Assembly: GCA_946998295.1 (NCBI GenBank)
Contig: CAMPYS010000032.1
Coordinates: 1 to 15,701, forward strand
DNA length: 15,701 bases
Direction: 5' to 3'
Source: an uncultured Prevotella sp.
GTDB taxonomy: Bacteria; Bacteroidota; Bacteroidia; Bacteroidales; Bacteroidaceae
Shown: one piece after another, positions 9,201 through 14,509 of the stretch
Position numbering within the stretch: the stretch's first letter is position 1
Layout: each line of letters opens with the position of its first letter
Notes under the pieces: model-generated
The model's input: the letters and a program-made list of their open reading frames with translations, nothing else
What the model was told of the DNA's origin: nothing
Database searches by the model: none
Program-made: the position numbers and the translations under genes

Positions 9201-9525
9201 CTGCACACTCACGAGCTATAGCACGTTGAGAAAGCTGATTACGAAGACGTATTTCAAACTCTGACCCATACAGGTTTCGCTCACGGTTTAGCTTTGGAAT
9301 GTAAAATTCCCGTTTTTGTTTTCTTTCTTTATCTTTATTGAAAGTAGGCGCGGTGAAGATAAAACGTAACTCTTCAATCTGTTTTAACTCATCCTTTAAT
9401 GCTTCGAAAGCGTAAATAGAAAAGCTGGCAGCTGCAATTGAAAGCCTACTCTTTGGTGTCAAAGAGGCTTTTAAATCATCTATAACTCTTTCTGTTATAT
9501 TATTGAACTGTTTAGGCGTTTGCAT
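6283..9525 (-). CDS. SNF2-type DEAD/H-box helicase with PLD-like N-terminus
   Basis: This 1080-residue superfamily 2 ATPase resembles the Swi2/Snf2 translocases found in defence loci. Motor motifs are complete: Walker A SVGLGKT at 276-282, DESH at 364-367, SATP at 408-411, TDCISEGQNLQ (motif V) at 791-801 and IIQRFGRIDRIG (motif VI) at 818-829. A long insertion (about 430-700) separates the two RecA lobes. Residues 1-230 resemble the phospholipase D-like regions that precede such helicases, but I see no HxKxxxxD catalytic motif, so a nuclease role for that part is unlikely. The expected job is ATP-driven movement on DNA or displacement of proteins during recognition or restriction of foreign DNA. 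It overlaps the upstream regulator by 14 bases. Confidence 0.88.
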   Translation of the reverse strand: MQTPKQFNNITERVIDDLKASLTPKSRLSIAAASFSIYAFEALKDELKQIEELRFIFTAPTFNKDKERKQKREFYIPKLNRERNLYGSEFEIRLRNQLSQRAIARECADWIRRKVKFKTNVSGGTLNNFMNISEGEITYTYMPFNEFTTTELGCERGNNLCPMSMGFPSTVATDNFLSGFNQLWSDKEKFTDVTNTVLENIETVYKENAPEFIYFVAIYNIFNEFLEDINEDVLPNEGTGFRNSQIWSMLYNFQRDAALAIINKLEKYNGCILADSVGLGKTFSALAVIKYYECRNRNVLVLCPKKLNDNWQTFRSNYKNNPVAKDRFNYDILFHSDLSRERGTSNGMDLMRVNWGNYDLLVIDESHNFRNGGKLEDDNNKGFKENRYTRLMNRVIRSGVKTKVLMLSATPVNNRFNDLKNQLQLAYEGHSENINSILETDKNIDQIFREAQENYSKWTKLSPKERTTKKLLDMLNYDFFKVLDAVTIARSRKHIMKYYNTKDIGKFPKRLKPISRCPKLTELNDAISFEEIAKQLNLLNLSIYTPSLYIHASARDKYALDYDGEGLTIDGREKGLRQLMAINLLKRLESSVNSFRLTLERIETLIKKAVTAINNFETNGADTIETERFYNDYDSEDSENDPFVGRKSKINLRDMDFVSWRQDLKSDLNKLSLLIIMLKDITPKHDSKLKQLIDDLKDKFAHPFNGDNKKVIIFTAFADTANYLYEQLAQRIKTECHLNTALITGSTEGKCTIQGLRAEFNNILTYFSPISKDRAAIFPNAKDDIDVLIATDCISEGQNLQDCDYLINYDIHWNPVRIIQRFGRIDRIGSCNETIQLVNYWPDMNLDKYIKLKGRVESRMKATVLTSTGDDNPLSDTENGDLEYRHNQLKKLQKEVVDLEDMDTGINIMDLGLNEFRLDLIAYMKEHNNIENTPNGMSAVVEHTDGVKSGVIFILKNRNYELNIGKTNLIHPFYMVYLSDEGVMLCDHLSPKKLLDTMRHVCKGKAEPIKELCKQFNRETKDGKDMHHYSCLLQQAINSIIKVKEERDIDSLFSSGKTTALEGKFRGLDDFELITFLVIK

Positions 9526-9757
9526 GGTTTCTTCTTTGTTGTTGTTCCATATCTTCCTGATTCATCAGTAAGTCTTTTACTTTGGCGTGAAGAAATTTAG
9601 CTAAATTAAATAGCTGTTTTATAGATAGTTGTTTGTTAATTGTCCATCTTGAGACAGTAACTTTATAATTTTCTAACTGTTGTCCAATACATTTGTTAGT
9701 CAAGTTTTCTTTAGCCAAAATGATTTTGAGTCTATTCAACTTTGTTATTTCTGCCAT
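9512..9757 (-). CDS. small Cro/C1-type HTH regulator at the head of the defence operon
   Basis: The 81-residue protein starting MAEITKLNRLK has a helix-turn-helix pattern: a leading helix, then NKCIGQQLENYKVTVSRWTIN (about 20-40), then a helix ending in the AKFLHAKVKDLL segment typical of XRE/HTH_3 domains. It probably binds DNA and controls this operon, as small controller proteins do in many restriction-modification loci. I chose 9757 because the domain begins there. A longer frame back to 9907 exists, but its first 50 codons cross the hairpin at 9830-9864 and read as low-complexity non-protein sequence. The charged, glutamine-rich tail overlaps the start of the helicase by 14 bases, indicating one transcript. 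Confidence 0.78.
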   Translation of the reverse strand: MAEITKLNRLKIILAKENLTNKCIGQQLENYKVTVSRWTINKQLSIKQLFNLAKFLHAKVKDLLMNQEDMEQQQRRNHANA

Positions 9758-9796
9758 ACATAACATATTTGTTGCGGTAAAGGTAGTTATTTTTTG

Positions 9797-9804
9797 CAAA
9801 TATC
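9797..9804 (-). promoter_or_regulatory. possible -7 element for the defence operon
   Basis: On the minus strand these bases read GATATTTG, one mismatch from the Bacteroidetes -7 consensus TAnnTTTG, about 40 bases before the regulator start. No good TTG -33 element lies at the expected distance, so the call rests on one short motif and position. Confidence 0.3.
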
Positions 9805-9829
9805 TTGTAAAGTACATGTTGAAAAAGAA

Positions 9830-9864
9830 AAATCCCTTGTAAATCATCGATTTACAAGGGATTT
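9830..9864 (-). terminator. perfect 16-bp inverted repeat, probable minus-strand terminator
   Basis: Bases 9830-9845 and 9849-9864 are exact reverse complements around a 3-base centre. On the minus strand the hairpin is followed by a T-rich run (TTTCTTTTTC), as in an intrinsic terminator. It therefore terminates something read leftward from beyond 9865, where a tRNA-like 3' end lies, and separates it from the defence operon promoter. In the plus direction there is no T-run. Confidence 0.65.
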
Positions 9865-9866
9865 GC

Positions 9867-9902
9867 GGTACCCAGACCCGCATTTGAAATATTAAATACG
9901 GG
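9867..9902 (-). other. tRNA 3'-end-like sequence, candidate attachment site
   Basis: On the minus strand, 9888 to 9867 reads TTCAAAT, GCGGG, then TCTGGGTACC, which resembles a tRNA T-loop, the 3' half of its T-stem and the 3' acceptor strand. No matching 5' half is present to the right, so this is not a complete tRNA. A 9-bp stem (9877-9885 with 9894-9902, one G-T pair) forms instead. Tyrosine recombinases commonly integrate into tRNA 3' ends, and the integrase starts 175 bp away, so this is a reasonable candidate att core. The resemblance is short and could be chance. Confidence 0.35.
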
Positions 9903-10019
9903 AACATTTAGATTAATTCTATTAAACCTTACAATTAAATATAAATCACTTGTAATCAATGAAATAAATAAAAGTTATATTTATTCTGATTGAAAATAAT
10001 AAAAATATATTTAGGATGA

Positions 10020-10040
10020 TTGGGAACAATTTGGGAACAA
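10020..10040. repeat. direct repeat TTGGGAACAA, twice at 11-bp spacing
   Basis: TTGGGAACAA occurs at 10020-10029 and 10031-10040, one helical turn apart, just upstream of the integrase -7 element. A third GGGAACA lies at 9900-9906 beside the candidate att core. The layout fits binding sites for the integrase arm domain, an accessory factor or a repressor. No other gene lies between 9907 and 10077. Confidence 0.55.
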
Positions 10041-10045
10041 ATTAG

Positions 10046-10053
10046 TATCTTTG
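10046..10053 (+). promoter_or_regulatory. Bacteroidetes -7 promoter element of the integrase
   Basis: TATCTTTG matches TAnnTTTG exactly and is 24 bases before the chosen integrase start. The nearest suitable TTG (10020-10022) is 23 bases upstream, slightly longer than the usual 19-21, and lies within the GGGAACAA repeats, so binding there could control transcription. Confidence 0.6.
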
Positions 10054-10076
10054 CAACAGAACTAAAAACAACTATT

Positions 10077-11414
10077 ATGAAGGTTACCGCATTCATTCGC
10101 AAGACAGCAAAAAAGAACGATACAGATAGTATGGCAACTATCTATTTTCGTTTGCGTGATGGTAAGAAAGATATTAAGGCTGCAAGTGAGTTAGTTATCA
10201 ATCCGAATCATTGGAGCAGTGAAAAGCAGGGCTACAAGGACAGAGTAGCATTGGTTTCAGAAGAGAACAAATTGCATTTGTCTCAAAGCGTTCAGGATAT
10301 AATATCAACAATAACCAAACAATACACGACAGAAGCTGACAATGAATGGTTGGCTATGATTATTGACAAATATCATCACCCCAATCGATATAAGACAGAA
10401 GAAGAGTTGATGCAGGAAAATAAACCTAAACTTTTAGAACTCTTTGCCAAATTTCTTGTTGAACATAAATTATCTGCGGTACGTGTGAAGAACTTTAAAG
10501 TTATTCAACGCTCCTTGGCAAGGTATGAAATGTATGTTAGAACCATTAAACGTGGACATCATGATTTTATTCTTGATGTTGATGAGGTGACTGCTGACAC
10601 ATTAAGGGATATGTGGGATTTCTTTGAAAATGAGTATCTCTACTATGAGAAATATCCTAAATTGTATGAGACCTTTCCAGAGAAAAGGGTTCCTCTACCT
10701 AGAGGTAAGAATACTTTAATAGACAGATTTTCCCGTATAAGAACGTTCTTTATATGGTGCTACGATAAGAAAATTACAACCAACCGCCCATTTGATGATT
10801 TTCCATTAGACGAATGTACCTATGGAACACCTTATTATATTACCTTAGATGAGCGTGATCAAATATTTGATGCAGATTTATCTGAATACCCACAACTTGC
10901 CATTCAACGAGATATCTTTATTTTTCAAACTTTGATAGGCTGTAGAGTCAGTGATTTATATCGGCTAACCAAAAGAAACATAGTCAATGAGGCTATAGAA
11001 TATATTCCTAAAAAGACTCGAGAAGGTAATCCTATTACAGTTAGAGTGCCATTAAATAGCAAAGCCAAGATAATATTAGCACGCTATGAGGATTATAAAG
11101 GAGCTAAATTATTTCCATTCATATCAGAGCAAAAATATAATATTGCCATTAAACGTATTTTTCAAGAAGCTGGTGTAGATCGGATTGTAACAATCTTAGA
11201 TCCTCTGACACATGAGGAGGTGAAGCGACCGATATATGAAGTAGCAAGTAGTCATTTGGCAAGACGAACATTCATTGGTAATATCTATAAAAAAGTAAAA
11301 GACCCCAATTTGGTTTCTGCATTATCTGGACACAAGGAGGGGAGCAAAGCCTTTAGGCGTTATAGAGATATTGATGAAGAAATGAAGAAAGACTTGGTAA
11401 AACTTTTAGACTAA
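10077..11414 (+). CDS. int: tyrosine recombinase / integrase
   Basis: This 445-residue site-specific recombinase should catalyse integration and excision of the element. Catalytic residues are visible: R290 in GCRVSDLYRLT, H393 and R396 in SSHLARRTF, H419 in SGHKEG and the nucleophile Y429 in FRRYRDID. Residues 1-90 match the arm-binding region of Bacteroidales integrases (MKVTAFIRKT, then NPNHW near 43-46), and about 115-245 is the SAM-like core-binding domain. The start at 10077 was preferred to an in-frame upstream start because the -7 promoter element at 10046-10053 lies inside that extension. The gene following is only 8 bases downstream, suggesting cotranscription. The integrase reads away from the candidate att site, as in many Bacteroidales elements. 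Confidence 0.93.
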   Translation: MKVTAFIRKTAKKNDTDSMATIYFRLRDGKKDIKAASELVINPNHWSSEKQGYKDRVALVSEENKLHLSQSVQDIISTITKQYTTEADNEWLAMIIDKYHHPNRYKTEEELMQENKPKLLELFAKFLVEHKLSAVRVKNFKVIQRSLARYEMYVRTIKRGHHDFILDVDEVTADTLRDMWDFFENEYLYYEKYPKLYETFPEKRVPLPRGKNTLIDRFSRIRTFFIWCYDKKITTNRPFDDFPLDECTYGTPYYITLDERDQIFDADLSEYPQLAIQRDIFIFQTLIGCRVSDLYRLTKRNIVNEAIEYIPKKTREGNPITVRVPLNSKAKIILARYEDYKGAKLFPFISEQKYNIAIKRIFQEAGVDRIVTILDPLTHEEVKRPIYEVASSHLARRTFIGNIYKKVKDPNLVSALSGHKEGSKAFRRYRDIDEEMKKDLVKLLD

Positions 11415-11422
11415 ATCCAACG

Positions 11423-12343
11423 ATGAAAGAAAGTTTTGAAGATTTTAAACGGCTTATTAAAGAGTGGCTTGATACACATCCGAAAGAATATGGCTCATTT
11501 GTTGAGGAAATGAACCGTAAAAACAGTGCTGGTTTTCAAAAAGTCTTTATGCTGGTAATAAAGTATGTACCGAAATACAAAGACGAGGTCAAGAAAAGAA
11601 TGTTCAATGATACAGTAAGGGATTTTTCTTCTTTGGAAAATATGTTAACTAATTCAGACCTTGCGGAACGATTGGTACATGAATTTCATAATACTGACAG
11701 GAAATCAATAGTTCCAGCAATGCTCGCATGGTTATATTTTGGTCGTAGCTATGAATGCATGGTAGAACATGGTGAAACCCTAATTCAAAACAATAAAACC
11801 AACCGACTACACAAATGGCTACTTTCTTTAATGGTAAAATATATTATTCACAGAAGTATATCACTGGGAGATAGAACAAAGGAAGATTGGAAGAGATTTC
11901 AACAATATAAGAAATCTATAGATTCCAATAAACTTATTGAATCTGCTTTAGAGGACGAACTTACTGACGAAGAGTCTTTGGTAATCAACAAGAGACGTGG
12001 TAGACCTAAAGATGATAGAACTTTAGAAGAACTTATAAAGATAGAAAATAAAGAAATACTACTTGAAAAGATTAGGGGTAGGCTATTGACCAAGCCTACA
12101 GAGAAAGATATTGTTTACCTCAAAATAGCTTTGGAAGAAGAAAACTTGCTTAGAGAATGTGATATTGCACCATTCTATAGAGCATTATCTGACCATTATA
12201 ATATTCGCCTGATAGGGCTTCGAGGTATTCAGAAAGCCTATAAGGAACTTTCTGAAACCATAGGAAAAACAGGAATAAGGTTGATGGATAGAGGAGAAGA
12301 TCGTACTTCGATAGATGAAATCAAAGTCTTTTTATCAGAATAA
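11423..12343 (+). CDS. hypothetical protein with AT-hook-like motif, cotranscribed with int
   Basis: I do not recognise this 306-residue protein with confidence; similar-sized hypothetical proteins (perhaps of the DUF6043 type, not checked) follow integrases in Bacteroidales elements. It is largely helical and charged, without signal peptide or membrane segment. Residues 189-198 contain NKRRGRPKDD, which has the GRP core and flanking basic residues of an AT-hook and would fit minor-groove DNA binding. The 8-bp spacing from int suggests a role linked to recombination, such as an accessory or directionality factor, but that is inference only. Confidence 0.75.
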   Translation: MKESFEDFKRLIKEWLDTHPKEYGSFVEEMNRKNSAGFQKVFMLVIKYVPKYKDEVKKRMFNDTVRDFSSLENMLTNSDLAERLVHEFHNTDRKSIVPAMLAWLYFGRSYECMVEHGETLIQNNKTNRLHKWLLSLMVKYIIHRSISLGDRTKEDWKRFQQYKKSIDSNKLIESALEDELTDEESLVINKRRGRPKDDRTLEELIKIENKEILLEKIRGRLLTKPTEKDIVYLKIALEEENLLRECDIAPFYRALSDHYNIRLIGLRGIQKAYKELSETIGKTGIRLMDRGEDRTSIDEIKVFLSE

Positions 12344-12383
12344 AAGTTCGTTTAATTCGCTAAATATTTATATGAATTAAGCG

Positions 12384-12427
12384 TTTGATAAATCGTTGAA
12401 AATCAAATATTTCACGCTGTAAATTTG
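12384..12427 (+). promoter_or_regulatory. strong Bacteroidetes promoter with candidate operator
   Basis: TTG at 12396-12398, a 21-base spacer and TAAATTTG at 12420-12427 match the Bacteroidetes -33/-7 consensus fully. The -33 lies between the inverted repeat arms TTTGAT (12384-12389) and ATCAAA (12402-12407), which could be an operator. A further inverted pair, TTAATTC (12352-12358) and GAATTAA (12374-12380), lies just upstream after the preceding gene. This promoter should drive the HTH, helicase and later genes. Confidence 0.7.
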
Positions 12428-12428
12428 C

Positions 12429-12461
12429 AGTCGTCATCTCAAATGAGGTGGCGACTTTTTG
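12429..12461 (+). terminator. terminator-like leader hairpin directly after the promoter
   Basis: Bases 12429-12440 pair with 12445-12456 as a 12-bp stem (two G-T pairs) with the loop AAAT, followed by TTTTTG. The structure begins two bases after the -7 element, so it would form at the extreme 5' end of the transcript. It could act as an attenuator, a 5' stabilising hairpin, or a terminator for reads coming from the int operon. The rest of 12344-12515 holds only the promoter elements and an untranslated leader. Confidence 0.6.
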
Positions 12462-12515
12462 TTTATTAACCCACCGATAACAGAAAGTCAAACAAGCAGG
12501 TGGAGTCTAAAAATT

Positions 12516-12830
12516 ATGACGGATATTTTGTCTATTATTCAAGGCTCTAACGCACATGTGCGATTAGAGGTTTCTGGTGAGGATTTGTTGGCATTTTCCA
12601 ATGACCTCATTAACCGTGCCAAAGACGAGCTTACTACTATTGTCGAAGAAGCACGTAAAGAACGATTTCTTTCAAAAGAAGAGGTAAAACAACTTTGTGG
12701 TGTCTGTGATGCTACCTTATGGCATTGGGGTAAAAAGAACTATCTAAAGCCTATAAAGGTTGGTAATAAAGTTAGATATAAAATGTCTGACGTGCAGAAA
12801 ATTTTAGGAAATCATACTTCAAATATCTAA
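12516..12830 (+). CDS. MerR-like helix-turn-helix protein (excisionase family)
   Basis: The 104-residue protein carries an HTH_17-type winged helix at about 51-97: FLSKEEVKQLCGVCDATLW, then LKPIKVGNKVRYKMSDVQKIL. Proteins of this form serve as excisionases or directionality factors in Bacteroidales mobile elements. The N-terminal 45 residues are probably helical and may support dimerisation. The ATG at 12516 was chosen; a TTG at 12459 in the same frame lies inside the leader hairpin and is unlikely. The helicase gene begins 3 bases after its stop, so they share a transcript. Confidence 0.8.
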   Translation: MTDILSIIQGSNAHVRLEVSGEDLLAFSNDLINRAKDELTTIVEEARKERFLSKEEVKQLCGVCDATLWHWGKKNYLKPIKVGNKVRYKMSDVQKILGNHTSNI

Positions 12831-12833
12831 CTT

Positions 12834-14024
12834 ATGGAACAGGATGTATTTATTCGCGTTGGCACAACCTTATATAAGATTGTGAATCAACCACGCATCA
12901 ATGGCGGTTTTGTCAAGAAGCGTATCGTGTGGAATAATGAAACGCTACGGCAGGACTATGGAAAGGATTTCATTGCCACTGTCCCGAAGTACGATGGCTT
13001 CTGTACTGTACCTAACCATGTGAATTATCAACCAGTTATTGACAAGTTTCTCAATCTCTACGAGCCAATAGGACACCAACCAAAAGAGGGAGAGTTTCCG
13101 CACGTTGAATCCCTTATAAGTCACATCTTCGGGGAACAATACGAGCTGGGTATGGATTATTTGCAGTTGCTCTATCTACAACCCGTGCAGAAACTACCCA
13201 TCCTCCTAATGGTGTCAGAGGAACGCAATACTGGGAAGAGTACATTCCTCAATTTCCTTAAAGACGTTTTCCAGAACAATGTAACTTTCAACACTAACGA
13301 GGATTTTCGCAGTCAGTTCAATTCGGATTGGGCAGGAAAGCTGCTCATTGTTGTGGACGAGGTATTACTCAACCGCAGGGAGGATAGTGAACGATTGAAA
13401 AATCTTAGTACAACACTTTCCTATAAGGTGGAAGCCAAGGGCAAAGACCGAGACGAAATCTCCTTCTTTGCCAAATTCGTACTGTGCTCCAATAACGAGT
13501 TGCTCCCTGTCATCATAGACATGGGAGAAACCCGATATTGGGTAAGGAAGATAGAGCGTCTTAAAAACGATGATACCGACTTCCTGCAAAAACTGAAAGC
13601 AGAAATCCCAGCCTTTCTCTATTTCCTGCAGCACCGAACGTTGTCCACCCACAAGGAAAGTCGTATGTGGTTTGCTCCCAAACTGACCTTTACTCCAGCC
13701 TTGCAGCGCATTATCCGGAGTAACCGAAATAAGGTTGAGTTGGAAATGTCAGAACTCTGTTTAGAGGTGATGGAACAGATGGCTGTTACCGAGTTTTCCT
13801 TCTGTATCAATGACATGGTGTGCCTGCTGAACAACACAGGATGTAAGGCTGATAAAAGTCAAGTTCGCAGGATAGTGCAGGATATATGGAAACTCACTCC
13901 TGCATCCAACACGCTGACGTATCTAACCTATCAGATAGACTATAACAGCTTGCGGAACTACTCACCCATCAAACGGACTGGTAGATATTATACCGTAACC
14001 AAAGAACAACTCGCGAACATTTAA
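12834..14024 (+). CDS. SF3/D5-like replication helicase
   Basis: This 396-residue protein contains a superfamily 3-like AAA+ ATPase: a Walker A variant SEERNTGKST at 128-137 (K135), Walker B LLIVVDEV at 170-177, a motif C-like LCSN at 217-220 and arginines at 234 and 238 that could be fingers. The closest named families are the DUF5906 / D5-type helicases of phage and plasmid primase-helicases. The N-terminal 110 residues lack polymerase or primase catalytic motifs that I can recognise. The C-terminus from about 280 may bind DNA. It probably unwinds the element's origin, working with the toprim protein encoded downstream as split primase and helicase halves. Composition is slightly more GC-rich than the preceding genes. 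Confidence 0.82.
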   Translation: MEQDVFIRVGTTLYKIVNQPRINGGFVKKRIVWNNETLRQDYGKDFIATVPKYDGFCTVPNHVNYQPVIDKFLNLYEPIGHQPKEGEFPHVESLISHIFGEQYELGMDYLQLLYLQPVQKLPILLMVSEERNTGKSTFLNFLKDVFQNNVTFNTNEDFRSQFNSDWAGKLLIVVDEVLLNRREDSERLKNLSTTLSYKVEAKGKDRDEISFFAKFVLCSNNELLPVIIDMGETRYWVRKIERLKNDDTDFLQKLKAEIPAFLYFLQHRTLSTHKESRMWFAPKLTFTPALQRIIRSNRNKVELEMSELCLEVMEQMAVTEFSFCINDMVCLLNNTGCKADKSQVRRIVQDIWKLTPASNTLTYLTYQIDYNSLRNYSPIKRTGRYYTVTKEQLANI

Positions 14025-14040
14025 TCATTATTTTGATGAA

Positions 14041-14373
14041 ATGATGAAAAATAAACATAACAAATTGACTGATAATGCCTATTTAGTTCATCTTTTCACT
14101 CATCAATGTAAAAGAACGATGAAAGGATTCTTTGATACTGCCCAAAAGAGAAATGAATTTAGTTCCTCTTTTGGCAGGTATCGGGATGGAATTTGCGAAT
14201 CCTTTTCCCGATTTCGTGTAGTCGGCAACATACTTTTGTCCGCACAAAAGTACAACTTGCTAAACAAATTCTATCGGGGTATTGAAAGAGTCAAAAAACG
14301 ATGTCGTGATTTCATTGAAAACAGAGAATCCCAAATAAAGAAATCAAGAAAAGTCGAAATGACAACATCATAG
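14041..14373 (+). CDS. small basic hypothetical protein, doubtful
   Basis: An open frame of 110 codons starts 16 bases after the helicase stop and encodes a lysine- and arginine-rich peptide with a helical C-terminal half (about 65-105). I recognise no family. Against it being a gene, its middle third is built of three strong stem-loops (14134-14252), which is unusual for coding DNA. It may be a real small DNA-binding protein, or an open frame running across a replication origin. Confidence 0.35.
   Translation: MMKNKHNKLTDNAYLVHLFTHQCKRTMKGFFDTAQKRNEFSSSFGRYRDGICESFSRFRVVGNILLSAQKYNLLNKFYRGIERVKKRCRDFIENRESQIKKSRKVEMTTS
14134..14252. other. three consecutive strong stem-loops, candidate replication origin
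   Basis: Arm 14134-14150 pairs with 14166-14182 (17 positions, about 14 paired plus one wobble). ATCGGGA at 14180-14186 pairs with TCCCGAT at 14206-14212. A perfect 9-bp repeat, 14231-14239 with 14244-14252, closes on the loop CCGC. Stem-loops of this density between a replicative helicase and a primase suggest an origin, perhaps a single-strand priming site, or a structured RNA. The pairing is directly visible; the function is inferred. Confidence 0.5.
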
Positions 14374-14409
14374 AATGTGAGTTATTCTTTATTTTTTTGG
14401 TAAGTTTTA

Positions 14410-14479
14410 TGATGAAACCATGATGAACAGGTAACCTGTTTGTTATGAAACGATTATGTGTATTTTCATCAAATCATCA
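14410..14479. promoter_or_regulatory. palindrome and TGATGA-type repeats upstream of the primase gene
   Basis: AACAGGT-A-ACCTGTT (14426-14440) is a perfect 15-base palindrome of operator type. It is flanked by TGATGAA at 14410-14416 and 14421-14427 and by the inverse TTCATCA / TCATCA at 14465-14471 and 14474-14479. TGATGAAA at 14410-14417 and TTTCATCA at 14464-14471 form an 8-bp inverted pair. More TGATGAA copies lie at 14034 and 14042. They could be iterons for replication initiation or repressor sites. Apart from these, 14374-14509 shows no gene. Confidence 0.5.
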
Positions 14480-14509
14480 ATTTTTCAAACCATTCAAATT
14501 CATTGTAAT

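Noticed and set aside
3610..9525. DISARM or BREX locus
   Set aside because: An SNF2 helicase and an adenine methyltransferase are shared features, but there is no DUF1998-type protein, PglZ phosphatase, BrxL or BrxC, and a true type III Res is present.
9867..9902. Complete tRNA gene
   Set aside because: Only a 3'-end-like part can be seen; no D-arm, anticodon arm or matching 5' acceptor strand lies to the right.
9758..9907. N-terminal extension of the small HTH protein back to 9907
   Set aside because: The added 50 codons cross the perfect 16-bp inverted repeat and tRNA-like sequence, and the HTH domain begins at the internal methionine encoded at 9757.
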